Shown here one piece after another: positions 54,957 through 63,485 of a stretch of 64,000 bases of DNA. The DNA is from an uncultured Bacteroidales bacterium. GTDB lineage: Bacteria > Bacteroidota > Bacteroidia > Bacteroidales > UBA932. The notes beneath the pieces are model-generated. The model was not told the origin of the DNA. It ran no database searches and was given only the letters and a program-made list of their open reading frames with translations. The stretch covers positions 62,001 to 126,000 of the forward strand of contig CALUUA010000005.1 in assembly GCA_944323845.1 (NCBI GenBank), given 5' to 3'. Within the stretch, counting starts at the first letter, position 1, and each line of letters begins with the position of its first letter. The position numbers and the translations under genes were made by a program.

Positions 54957-55514
54957 CTATTGCATCACCACGGCAAGAAATCTTACATGTTTCCCGCCGA
55001 GGGCTTTCAGCGCGTGGGGAGTTCTTGAATCGAAGAACAGGCTGTCGCCCGGGTGCAGGGAAAGTTCTTTTCCGTTTATGTTCACCAGCAGTTCGCCTTC
55101 CAGTACGAAGTGGAATTCCTGACCTTCGTGTTCATTGAAGAACAGCGGGGTGTCTTCCGGCTTGGGCTCGATGGTCACGATGAACGGATCCGCCTTCCTG
55201 TGCTTGAACCCGGAGGCCAGAAGTTCGTATTTGTACGCCTTGATCCTTTCCACTGAAATGCCGGTGCCTTGCCGGGTCAGGAAGTATGAGTCCATTTTCG
55301 GCTCTTCGCCGAACATGAGTTCGTCCAGGGTAATGCCGTATTTATGGGCTATCCGCTGCAGGATGCTGATGGACAGGTCGCATTCTCCCGATTCGAGATA
55401 TCGGTATTCGTCCGCGGTCAGGCCACAGTCGGCAGCCACTTCTTCTTCGGTCATGTCCAGCGCGTCGCGCAGTCCTTTCAGCCGTTCGGCTATCTGTCTG
55501 ATCTGTTCGTCCAT
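54957..55514 (-). CDS. XRE-family regulator with C-terminal cupin
   Basis: An N-terminal helix-turn-helix (residues ~1-60: [39 protein letters not shown]) is followed by a cupin ([48 protein letters not shown]) that probably senses a small ligand. I chose the ATG at 55514 because the promoter's -7 box (55550-55557) leaves almost no leader for the ATG at 55541 and excludes 55580. Likely controls the acyl-CoA synthetase next to it. Confidence 0.9.
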   Translation of the reverse strand: MDEQIRQIAERLKGLRDALDMTEEEVAADCGLTADEYRYLESGECDLSISILQRIAHKYGITLDELMFGEEPKMDSYFLTRQGTGISVERIKAYKYELLASGFKHRKADPFIVTIEPKPEDTPLFFNEHEGQEFHFVLEGELLVNINGKELSLHPGDSLFFDSRTPHALKALGGKHVRFLAVVMQ

Positions 55515-55549
55515 ATGGGTCGGAATTGATTTTGGAATCATGTAATTTC

Positions 55550-55580
55550 CAAAGTTATAAAAAATCCGCATCCGATGCAA
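55550..55580 (-). promoter_or_regulatory. Promoter of the XRE-cupin gene
   Basis: On the minus strand TTG (55578-55580) is 20 bp from TAACTTTG (55550-55557), fitting the Bacteroidetes consensus. It supports a start at 55514 for the regulator. Confidence 0.55.
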
Positions 55581-55592
55581 GGAGGGCTAGTC

Positions 55593-56765
55593 CTAATGTC
55601 CCTCCTGCCGTTTCTCCGGAACTGTGGCGGCCGATGTCAAATCTGAAGGGAAATATGCCGGGCTGTCCGATATTCTGATGACTCCGTCGCCGCTCCCGCT
55701 GCCGATGATGCGGCGGGCTTTTATCATCTTGCCTGAGAGCTCGTAAAAGTCAGGGTCGCCAGGGATGAGGGAGTTGATTCTGACCATTTTCGATGCATGG
55801 ATGAATCTTCCTCTGCCGATGTAAATGCCGACATGAGTGATTTTTTCTTTCCGGAATCCTTCTTCGCGACCGGTTTCGGACTGGTCTGATGACACTGATG
55901 CGGAGCCTCGAGCCGGCGTCCCGAAGAAAATAAGGTCTCCGGGCTGCAGTCCGGATATCCTGTGCAGCATTTCATCCCTGAAAGCGGGCGAATCCATGAA
56001 ATTTTCCAGAGAGTCCGTCGGGAAGCGGTCTGTATCGGCATCTGTCCCGACAGGCACGCCGACGCAAGCCTGCATGGAAGCATTCCTCGGAAGCAGCACG
56101 CCGTTCAGAAACCAGACCATCTTCGTCAGTCCGCTGCAGTCGACGCCCTTTATGGATGTCCCTCCCCAAAAATATGGGACCCCGATGAATCTCATGGCGG
56201 TACTGATGATATTTTCCGCAGACGGGTCGCAATTCCGGCTCCATAAACTGAAAATTTCCGCATCTTCAGCGGACACATAGCCTGTCTCTCCGGACGGCAG
56301 CCGCACTTCATGGTATCCGTTCACCGTCTTTCCGGAATACAGGAGCAGGTCTCCGGCCACTATGTCGCATATTTTCACCTGATTGCCGACTTCGTCCCAT
56401 ACGGTGCCGTAGTCTGCCGTGCATATGATTTTTTCCTCGGAGACATATTCCGCCGCCTCGTCTGCCCGCATTTCCTTTACCCCGAGATCCACGCACCACG
56501 CAGTATAAGGATCCGGAGTCCTGACCTTCAGCCAGTAACCCTCCTCGTCCAGAATTTCCACCACCGTTCCCATCAGGGCCTGATTGCCGAGTTCCGCCGT
56601 GAAATCCGGTTTCTCGCGCAGATAATTTGCCGAAAAAGTCGTCACCCCATACCTTTTTTCCGGTGCACTCCGTGCAATGCAGTCATTCTGTGCATATGCC
56701 ACATTGGCAGTTACTGCCAATGCCATTGCCGCAAACGCGGCAACAATCATTCTATTTCCGCCCAT
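55593..56765 (-). CDS. Exported NlpC/P60 peptidoglycan endopeptidase with SH3-type domains
   Basis: A signal peptide (MIVAAFAAMALAVTANVAYAQ) is followed by two bacterial SH3-like domains (~35-175; LREKPDFTAELGNQALMGTVVEIL and YHEVRLPSGETGYVSAED). The C-terminal NlpC/P60 cysteine-peptidase domain has Cys210 in GVDCSGLTK, His311 in THVGIYIG and His323 in RFIHAS. The plan matches gamma-D-glutamyl-L-diamino-acid endopeptidases (YkfC/dipeptidyl-peptidase VI), which cut peptidoglycan peptides. The ATG at 56750 is an alternative start. Divergent from the second RND operon. Confidence 0.9.
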   Translation of the reverse strand: MGGNRMIVAAFAAMALAVTANVAYAQNDCIARSAPEKRYGVTTFSANYLREKPDFTAELGNQALMGTVVEILDEEGYWLKVRTPDPYTAWCVDLGVKEMRADEAAEYVSEEKIICTADYGTVWDEVGNQVKICDIVAGDLLLYSGKTVNGYHEVRLPSGETGYVSAEDAEIFSLWSRNCDPSAENIISTAMRFIGVPYFWGGTSIKGVDCSGLTKMVWFLNGVLLPRNASMQACVGVPVGTDADTDRFPTDSLENFMDSPAFRDEMLHRISGLQPGDLIFFGTPARGSASVSSDQSETGREEGFRKEKITHVGIYIGRGRFIHASKMVRINSLIPGDPDFYELSGKMIKARRIIGSGSGDGVIRISDSPAYFPSDLTSAATVPEKRQEGH

Positions 56766-56928
56766 CTTCCGTTTTCCAATGTCTTATGCTGCATCATCCT
56801 GTCTATTTTCCGAATTTTATGCGAAGATATGAAAATTTATCGACAGAAGGCGTGAATGTCATGAATCAGGAGCGGTTTCGTATGCGGGTCTGGCGGAGAA
56901 AAAAATGCATAAAATATGTCATAGTATT

Positions 56929-56982
56929 CCGATACAGGTCAGAAATTTGTATATTTGACATGCGCGGTATCCCGATACGGGA
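56929..56982 (+). promoter_or_regulatory. Promoter of the second RND operon with paired repeats
   Basis: The -7 box TATATTTG is at 56950-56957. CCGATACAGG (56929-56938) lies upstream and CCGATACGGG (56972-56981) downstream, 43 bp apart (four helical turns). The second copy is itself a dyad, TCCCG-ATA-CGGGA. Layout fits repressor binding on both sides of the promoter. Confidence 0.45.
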
Positions 56983-57019
56983 AAACCGGACATCCGCAGG
57001 AAAATAAAAATTCGCATAT

Positions 57020-58039
57020 ATGAAGAAATGGGTTTTGTTGACGGCTGCAGCAGTCTTGTCTGCATGTTCCGTCAGTTCGTCGCAGGAAGGAAAGCATACA
57101 GGAGGCATACCTGTCAAGGTGATGGAGATAACCAAGACCGAAAATGCCGGGACGAGAAGCTATGTGGGCACGGCATCAGCCGCCAAGTCCGCATATCTTT
57201 TCTGCCGCTATCCCGGACGTCTTGTCAGGCTTCATGTGGAGAAAGGGGATTTCGTGCAGGCGGGGGATGTGATTGCGGAGGTCGAATCCCAGTCTGTCAT
57301 ATCGTCATGGCAGATATCCCGCTCCATGCTCGAGCAGGCTGAAGACGGCTACCGGAGAGCCAGACAGGTCTACGATGCCGGAAGCATGCCTGATGTGAAG
57401 ATGGTGGAAGTGGAAACCAAACTTGCCCAGGCGAGAGCGTCGGCAGATGCGGCAGAGGCCGCAATGGAAGATTGCCGTATCAAGGCGCCTTTTTCCGGTG
57501 TCATCGGCGAAGTGTTCGTGTCGGAAGGCGTGGAACTGGATGTCATCGACCGTTTAGTGCAGCTTCTGGACATATCTACGGTCGAGATAGATTTCCCTGT
57601 GCCGGAGAAAGAACTGTCGGAGATACGCACAGGGGAGGAAGCGCACGTGTCGGTCCCGGCGCTTGGCGGGAAGAATATCCCTGTCAGGGTCAAGAATAAG
57701 GGAATTACGGCATCTCCGCTGTCGCATACGTATGAATGTACGGCCAGTCTGCTTTCCCCTCTGGAAGGCCTCATGCCGGGCATGGTGGTCAAGGTCTATG
57801 TCGACGCCAGCAGCGGCGAGGGGATAACAGTCCCGGCATCTGTCATCAGGACTGATATCAGCGGAAGATATGTGTGGACTGTATCGGAAAACGGCATCGT
57901 GGACAAGAAATATGTGGTCACCGAAGGTTTTTCCGGACAGGGAGTAATGATTTCGGACGGGCTTTCGATAGGTGACAAGGTCATCGTCGAGGGCGTGCAG
58001 AAAGTCTGTACCGGGTTGAAAGTCAGAATAGTGGAATGA
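57020..58039 (+). CDS. Efflux RND periplasmic adaptor subunit
   Basis: A lipoprotein (VLSAC, Cys16) with the membrane-fusion plan: beta-hybrid CRYPGRLVRLHVEKGDFVQAGDVIAEV, helical hairpin ~80-140 (SMLEQAEDGYRRARQVYDAGSMPDVKMVEVETKLAQARA), then CRIKAPFSGVIGEVFVSEGVELD and a membrane-proximal domain (VPASVIRTDISGRYVWTV). At 339 residues it is an AcrA/HlyD-type adaptor. It overlaps the RND gene by four bases (ATGA). First gene of a four-gene series. Confidence 0.93.
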   Translation: MKKWVLLTAAAVLSACSVSSSQEGKHTGGIPVKVMEITKTENAGTRSYVGTASAAKSAYLFCRYPGRLVRLHVEKGDFVQAGDVIAEVESQSVISSWQISRSMLEQAEDGYRRARQVYDAGSMPDVKMVEVETKLAQARASADAAEAAMEDCRIKAPFSGVIGEVFVSEGVELDVIDRLVQLLDISTVEIDFPVPEKELSEIRTGEEAHVSVPALGGKNIPVRVKNKGITASPLSHTYECTASLLSPLEGLMPGMVVKVYVDASSGEGITVPASVIRTDISGRYVWTVSENGIVDKKYVVTEGFSGQGVMISDGLSIGDKVIVEGVQKVCTGLKVRIVE

Positions 58040-61000
58040 TGAAAAGAGATTCAGCGAACATAATCAGAAGTTTCATTGCCCACAAGAAACTGATATACAT
58101 AGTAGTAATCGGTTTTGTCGTTGTGGGTATCGCCGGCCTGTTTTTCATAAACAAGGACGAGTTTCCTTCTTTTGAAATCAAACAGGGTCTCGTAGCCGGC
58201 ATTTATCCCGGAGCCTCGGCGGCGCAGGTGGAAGACCAGCTGACCAAGCCGTTGGAGGAGGTGCTCTTTTCATTTACCGAAGTGGACAGGGAAAATACTT
58301 ATTCTTATTCGAGAGACGGCATATGCTATATTTTCGTGGATCTGACCGTCCCTGCGAAGAAGAAGGACGAGGCCTGGTCTAAAATCAAGTTGAGGCTTGA
58401 ATCGGCCAAGATGACGCTTCCGGCTGGCGTGCTGGCTGTATCCGTGTTGGATGATTTCAGCGCAGTCTCATCTCTGCTGATAGCGATCGAATCCAGTGAC
58501 AAGGGTTATTCCGAGCTTCGGGAATATGCCGAAGACCTCCGTTCCAGACTTCTGGAAATACCGGAAATGGCGAATGTCTCCATCATAGGTGCGCAGACGG
58601 AGGAAATTGCGGTGGACGTGGATATGGCGAAGCTTTCGTCATACGGCATCAGTCCCGCAACCCTTCTCCTTGACTACCAGACTGCCGGACTTCAGGTTCC
58701 GGGCGGGACCTTCAAGACGGATTACGTAAATTCCCCCATGCATATTGCCAGTCCTCTGACATCCGAACAGGAAGTGGCGGAGCGCATAATATATTCCGAT
58801 CCTGCCGGCAATGTGGTGAGGCTCGGAGACGTGGCGGAGGTGACACGGAGATACAAGGATCCTACGTCGTCGGTCAATTATAACGGCAATGCGGCGATTA
58901 TCCTGTCTGTGGAGAAAAGGCTGGACAATGACATCGTGGCTTTCGGCGCGAAGGTAAACAAGGTGTTGTCCGAATTTACCGAAGATCTGCCCCAAAGCGT
59001 GACAGTCAGCAGGATTACGGACCAGCCAAAGGTGGTGGGAAATTCAGTCATTTCATTCCTGAGGGATCTGGTGATATCCATGCTGGTGGTAATTCTGGTG
59101 ATGCTGATGCTCTTTCCGATAAAGTCGGCGCTGATAGCCAGTTCCGGAGTCCCGGTCTGTACGGCTCTGGCTCTGGCTGTGATGTTCATCGCCGGGATTG
59201 ATCTGAATACCGTATCGCTCGCGGCTCTTATCGTGGTGCTGGGGATGATAGTGGACGATTCCATAATCACCATGGACGGCTATATGGGGAATCTGGCCAA
59301 GGGAATGTCGCAGGTGGATGCAGCCGCGGCCAGTGCGAAAGAGCTGTTCATGCCTATGTTCATGGCTACGTTTGCCATATGCGCCATGTTCTTCCCGGTA
59401 AAGGGAATCATTACGGGGTATCTGGGCGATTTCGTCACGACTTTTCCATGGGTGGTGGCCATAGCCTTGAGTATTTCGCTGATATATGCGATGCTTGTGG
59501 TTCCTTCTCTGGAAGTGAGATATATCAGGACAGCGCGTTCTTCGAGCAAGGGGTGGTTTGCAAGGCTGCAGGGCAAATTCTTCGATGCCATGCAGAACGG
59601 GTACGAGAAACTCCTGGCGGTATGCTTCCGTCATCCCAAACTGACTCTGGCGACCGGCGCTCTGGCTGTAGGGCTTGGCATACTGATGTTTACCCAGCTG
59701 AATGTCCAGATGATGCCGATGGCGGCCAGAGACTGTTTCGCGGTGGAAATATATCTGGACGGGAATGCCGGTCTGGATCAGACGCAGGCCGTCAGCGATT
59801 CGCTCCAGAAAATCCTGCTTGCTGACAGACGGGTCAAGTCCGTGACAGCCTTTGTCGGTACTTCGTCCCCGCGTTTCCATGCTACATACGCCCCGCAGAT
59901 TCCAGGGCGGAATTATGCGCAGTTCATAGTGAATACGACATCCACGCTGGCTACGGAAGCCGTCCTTAAAGAATACGAGGCTGAATATGAGCATTATTTC
60001 CCGAGGGCTTTAGTGAGGTTCAAGCAGATGGACTATCAGGCTGTGACTTCGCCTGTGGCCGTGATCATAAAAGGCCCGGATCAGGAATCTTTAGCTCCGG
60101 TGGCCGAAAAGATAAAGAATTATATGTATTCGCTGGATGACATATTGAAATGGATTCACAGCGACAACGACGATTATGTGCCGTCGGTGGATATCACCCT
60201 CGACCCGGAAGAAGCCGCAAGGTTAGGAGTGAACAAGACCATGCTTGCGCTCTCTCTGGCCGGAGCCTTCAACGGCCAGACCATAGCTACTCTCTGGGAG
60301 GGTGACAGGCAGCTGCCTGTCAATCTTTACAGCGACGCCGTCGGTCCTGACATGGGATATGATGTCATAGCCAATCAGATAGTCCCTACTGAAATGCCGG
60401 GGGTTTCCGTCCCACTGCGTCAGGTCGCCGACATCACTCCGGACTGGTCACCTGAGACCTTTGCCAGAACCGCAGGGGAAGAGACCGTGACGGTAGGGGC
60501 AGACATGAAGTTCGGCTGCAGCCAGCCTGTGGCGATGAAGAAGATAAAGGCCTTTGTAAAATCGGAGATAGAACCGAATCTGCCGGAAGGAGTGTCAGTT
60601 TCCTATGGCGGGCTTTCTGCCATGAACAAGAATGTCGTGCCGGAAATTCTGTTGAGCTTCCTGTGCGCAGTTTCAGTCCTGTTCTTCTTCATGCTTATTC
60701 ATTTCAAGAAAGCGTCGCTGGCTTTTCTTACCCTTATAATGAGCACCCTGTGCTTTTTCGGAGCATTTTTCGGAATGTGGCTGTTCCGTCTTGATTTCGG
60801 ACTGACATCAGTGCTCGGGCTTATAAGTCTGGTCGGAATCATAGTCCGCAACGGCATAATCCTGTTCGAGTATGCGGAAGAACTGCGGTTCCAGCATGGA
60901 ATGGATGTGAAATCGGCTGCCGAGGAAGCCGGCAAGCGCAGGATGAGACCGATTTTCCTGACTTCATGTACGACTGCCCTCGGAGTGCTCCCGATGATTA

Positions 61001-61167
61001 TCAGCGGTGATTTGCTCTGGCTGCCTATGGGTGTGGTCATATGTTTCGGTACCATGCTTTCCATCATATTGATTGTACTGATGATGCCTGTTTCATACTG
61101 GCAGATGTTCAGAAATTCCAAGGTTGCTGCACCTGCAGCAATACAGGAAGGTGCCGGAAAAGAATAA
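58036..61167 (+). CDS. Efflux RND transporter permease (AcrB/Mdt-like)
   Basis: A proton-driven inner-membrane pump of 1043 residues with the full 12-helix RND plan. TM4 has GMIVDDSIITMDGYM with the Asp-Asp proton-relay pair. TM10 reads SLVGIIVRNGIILFEYAEE, with Arg where AcrB has its relay Lys940. It lacks the heavy-metal signature of the pump at 47996, so it should export hydrophobic or amphiphilic compounds, bile salts or drugs being likely for a gut organism. The substrate is inferred only from family. Confidence 0.93.
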   Translation: MMKRDSANIIRSFIAHKKLIYIVVIGFVVVGIAGLFFINKDEFPSFEIKQGLVAGIYPGASAAQVEDQLTKPLEEVLFSFTEVDRENTYSYSRDGICYIFVDLTVPAKKKDEAWSKIKLRLESAKMTLPAGVLAVSVLDDFSAVSSLLIAIESSDKGYSELREYAEDLRSRLLEIPEMANVSIIGAQTEEIAVDVDMAKLSSYGISPATLLLDYQTAGLQVPGGTFKTDYVNSPMHIASPLTSEQEVAERIIYSDPAGNVVRLGDVAEVTRRYKDPTSSVNYNGNAAIILSVEKRLDNDIVAFGAKVNKVLSEFTEDLPQSVTVSRITDQPKVVGNSVISFLRDLVISMLVVILVMLMLFPIKSALIASSGVPVCTALALAVMFIAGIDLNTVSLAALIVVLGMIVDDSIITMDGYMGNLAKGMSQVDAAAASAKELFMPMFMATFAICAMFFPVKGIITGYLGDFVTTFPWVVAIALSISLIYAMLVVPSLEVRYIRTARSSSKGWFARLQGKFFDAMQNGYEKLLAVCFRHPKLTLATGALAVGLGILMFTQLNVQMMPMAARDCFAVEIYLDGNAGLDQTQAVSDSLQKILLADRRVKSVTAFVGTSSPRFHATYAPQIPGRNYAQFIVNTTSTLATEAVLKEYEAEYEHYFPRALVRFKQMDYQAVTSPVAVIIKGPDQESLAPVAEKIKNYMYSLDDILKWIHSDNDDYVPSVDITLDPEEAARLGVNKTMLALSLAGAFNGQTIATLWEGDRQLPVNLYSDAVGPDMGYDVIANQIVPTEMPGVSVPLRQVADITPDWSPETFARTAGEETVTVGADMKFGCSQPVAMKKIKAFVKSEIEPNLPEGVSVSYGGLSAMNKNVVPEILLSFLCAVSVLFFFMLIHFKKASLAFLTLIMSTLCFFGAFFGMWLFRLDFGLTSVLGLISLVGIIVRNGIILFEYAEELRFQHGMDVKSAAEEAGKRRMRPIFLTSCTTALGVLPMIISGDLLWLPMGVVICFGTMLSIILIVLMMPVSYWQMFRNSKVAAPAAIQEGAGKE

Positions 61168-61182
61168 ATGGAGGAGATTCAG

Positions 61183-62616
61183 ATGAAATGTAATAAGTGT
61201 ATATTGGCTCTGCTGTTTCTTGCCGCCGCTCCTGCGGCCATTGCCGGTACGGCGCCTGACGACAGTCTGTCTGCTGCAGTTGAAGACGGAAACCGGACAG
61301 TGACTCTGACTTTGGAGCAGTGCCGGGAACTGGCTTTGCAGAACAGCCGTGATATCTTGAATGCTTCCCTCGATGTGGAAGCTGCAAAAGCGCAGAAACA
61401 GGAAGCCGTGGCAGAATATTTCCCGAAGGTGGCAGTGACGGCCATTGCATTCTATGCCTTCGATCCTCTGCTGGAACTCGGGATTACGGACATTATCGGA
61501 AATTCGGAGTTCGCCGAGAATCTGAACAATACGCTGACACAGCTTGCCACGCAATACGGATTTTCGCCTGTCTATTCAACGTTGAAAAAAGGGGTTTCGG
61601 CCAATGTCTCTGTCATGCAGCCTGTCTTTGCCGGCGGCAGGATTGTCACAGGAAACAAATTGGCGAAGCTCGGGATAGAAGCGGCCGGTCTGCAGCAAAG
61701 CATCAGTTTGAGGACTACTGTGGAGGATGTGGAGTCGGCTTACTGGCAGATAGTGTCACTTGAAAACAAGCTCGATTGTCTGTCGGATGTGCGTACCATG
61801 CTCGATACCCTGTACCGCGATGTCCTGTCGGCTTCCGATGCGGGACTGGCTCTGGAAACGGATCTGCTTCAGGTCCGGCTTAAAATGAATGAAGTCAAGG
61901 CCGGGGAGGTACAGCTGAAAAACGGGATCAGACTCGCCAAGATGAATTTTTTCAATTCAATAGGTGTGGAATATAATCCGTACAGCACTTTCAGCGGTGA
62001 CGGAGCCCCGGGGCTTGACGATATCCGTCTCACCGATGACATTTCCGATATATCGGCTCCGCAGGAATACTACAGGCCAGCTGAAGAAGTGGCTGCAGAT
62101 CAGGAAGAAACGAAACTTCTGGACTTGTCCGTAGAGTCCAAACGGCTGGAAAAGCGCATGGCTTTAGGCGAAGCCTTGCCGCAGATAGCCGTAGGCGCCA
62201 CTTACGGGTATAACAATGTCATAGACAAAGGTTCGATGGACGGGCTGGTGTTCGGCATGATCCGGATTCCGCTTTCGGATTGGGGTAAGACAGCGCGGAA
62301 AATGCAGCGTCTGGACACACAGATGCAGAAAGCGGAAAACGACAGGCTGTATCTGCAGCGTCAGCTGGTCCTTCAGGTCCACAAGCTGTGGCTGGATGCG
62401 ACGGCGGCTTGGGAGAAGCTGCTGGTGGCGGAAGAATCATGCGACATGGCTGAAGCTCTCATGAAACAGATGGAAGCCCAGTATTCCGCCGGGATGGCTG
62501 CCGTTTCGGATCTTCTGCAGGCCCAGACGCAGTTTACGCAGGCCGAGGCTGACTTGCTGGACTGCCGGATAGCATACAGAACAGCCTTAAGGGCATATCG
62601 TGACAAAGCTGAATAA
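61183..62616 (+). CDS. TolC-family outer-membrane channel
   Basis: The outer-membrane exit duct for the adjacent RND pump. The start at 61183 is favoured over the ATG at 61168 because a Shine-Dalgarno-like GGAGGAG (61170-61176) sits six bases before it, unusual in this phylum, and gives a clean signal peptide (KCILALLFLAAAPAAIAG). The body is the long-helix OEP repeat (LEQCRELALQNSRDILNASLDVEAAKAQKQEAVAEYFPKV; QMEAQYSAGMAAVSDLLQAQTQFTQAEADLLDCRIAYRTALRAY). A 477-residue product is normal. Confidence 0.92.
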   Translation: MKCNKCILALLFLAAAPAAIAGTAPDDSLSAAVEDGNRTVTLTLEQCRELALQNSRDILNASLDVEAAKAQKQEAVAEYFPKVAVTAIAFYAFDPLLELGITDIIGNSEFAENLNNTLTQLATQYGFSPVYSTLKKGVSANVSVMQPVFAGGRIVTGNKLAKLGIEAAGLQQSISLRTTVEDVESAYWQIVSLENKLDCLSDVRTMLDTLYRDVLSASDAGLALETDLLQVRLKMNEVKAGEVQLKNGIRLAKMNFFNSIGVEYNPYSTFSGDGAPGLDDIRLTDDISDISAPQEYYRPAEEVAADQEETKLLDLSVESKRLEKRMALGEALPQIAVGATYGYNNVIDKGSMDGLVFGMIRIPLSDWGKTARKMQRLDTQMQKAENDRLYLQRQLVLQVHKLWLDATAAWEKLLVAEESCDMAEALMKQMEAQYSAGMAAVSDLLQAQTQFTQAEADLLDCRIAYRTALRAYRDKAE

Positions 62617-62627
62617 AAAATACAATC

Positions 62628-63329
62628 ATGGAAAACAAGAAATTTTTCGCCGTTTGCCTGCTGGCAGGCCTGGTGTTTTTGGGCGCAATGCTTCCGGCAG
62701 CCGTCTCGAAATTCCGCGCCTATGACAGGACAGTTACAGTCAAAGGTTTGAGTGAACGTGAGGTCGCAGCTGACAAGGTCATCTGGCCTCTCACGTTCAA
62801 TGTCGTCGGCAACGACCTGAACAATGTCTACGCCGAGATCGACAGGAATACCGCAGCCATAAAGAAATTCCTTCTTGACGGCGGCATAGCCGAATCCGAG
62901 ATTTCCGTTTCCCTTCCGACACTTTCCGACAAGTACGCACAGGAGTACGGGAGCAACGACAGGGCATACCGTTATTTCAGCAAGAATGTCGTGACTGTGT
63001 GTACGGACAAGGTGGATACAGTCCTGGCTCTTATGCCCCGCCAGTCCGAACTTCTGAAAAAGGGTATTACCGGTTCCGGCAATTCGTGGGAGAATCAGAT
63101 CCAGTTCCAGTTCGAAGGGCTGAACAGCATCAAGCCTGAAATGATAGAGGATGCTACGAAGAACGCCCGGGAAGCGGCGGAAAAATTCGCCAAGGATTCA
63201 GACAGCCGTCTTGGCAAGATCAAGACAGCCAGTCAGGGAACCTTCACCATAAGCGACCGTGACAGCAATACGCCTTATATAAAGAAAGTGCGCGTAGTTT
63301 CGTCAGTGACCTACTATCTTAAAAACTAA
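62628..63329 (+). CDS. SIMPL-domain (DUF541) protein
   Basis: One N-terminal membrane anchor or uncleaved signal (FAVCLLAGLVFLGAMLPAAV) is followed by the SIMPL fold: RTVTVKGLSEREVAADKVIWPLTFNVVGNDL at ~35-65 and the repeated alpha/beta units ending KVRVVSSVTYYLKN. Relatives include E. coli YggE and Brucella BP26, linked to oxidative-stress tolerance and oligomeric channels. It is 11 bases after the TolC gene, so it belongs to the RND transcript, and probably faces the periplasm. Specific role unknown. Confidence 0.88.
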   Translation: MENKKFFAVCLLAGLVFLGAMLPAAVSKFRAYDRTVTVKGLSEREVAADKVIWPLTFNVVGNDLNNVYAEIDRNTAAIKKFLLDGGIAESEISVSLPTLSDKYAQEYGSNDRAYRYFSKNVVTVCTDKVDTVLALMPRQSELLKKGITGSGNSWENQIQFQFEGLNSIKPEMIEDATKNAREAAEKFAKDSDSRLGKIKTASQGTFTISDRDSNTPYIKKVRVVSSVTYYLKN

Positions 63330-63357
63330 TCAAGGTTACACTCGTGTTTTACATTGT

Positions 63358-63394
63358 ATTGCGGCAGAGTTTGCCACATAAACTCTGCCGCAAT
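63358..63394. terminator. 15-bp-stem hairpin after the SIMPL gene (first repeat unit)
   Basis: ATTGCGGCAGAGTTT (63358-63372) pairs perfectly with 63380-63394 across a 7-nt loop. It could end the RND operon transcript, but it is also the first unit of the repeat array leading to the next ATPase. Confidence 0.5.
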
Positions 63395-63478
63395 TGTATT
63401 AATTCGACTTGTCCCGGTAAAGTTTGTAGCATAAACTTTGCCGGAATGGCATAAAATTATTATATTGCGGCAAAGTTT
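63359..63478 (+). repeat. 53-bp-spaced inverted/direct repeats upstream of an AAA ATPase
   Basis: Units start at 63359, 63412 and 63465, exactly 53 bp apart. Units 1 and 2 are hairpins with arms like GCGGCAAAGTTT and loops ending CAT; unit 3 is only the left arm (TTGCGGCAAAGTTT, 63465-63478) and ends 7 bases before the ATPase start codon. Confidence 0.85.
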
Positions 63479-63485
63479 GTTCAGT

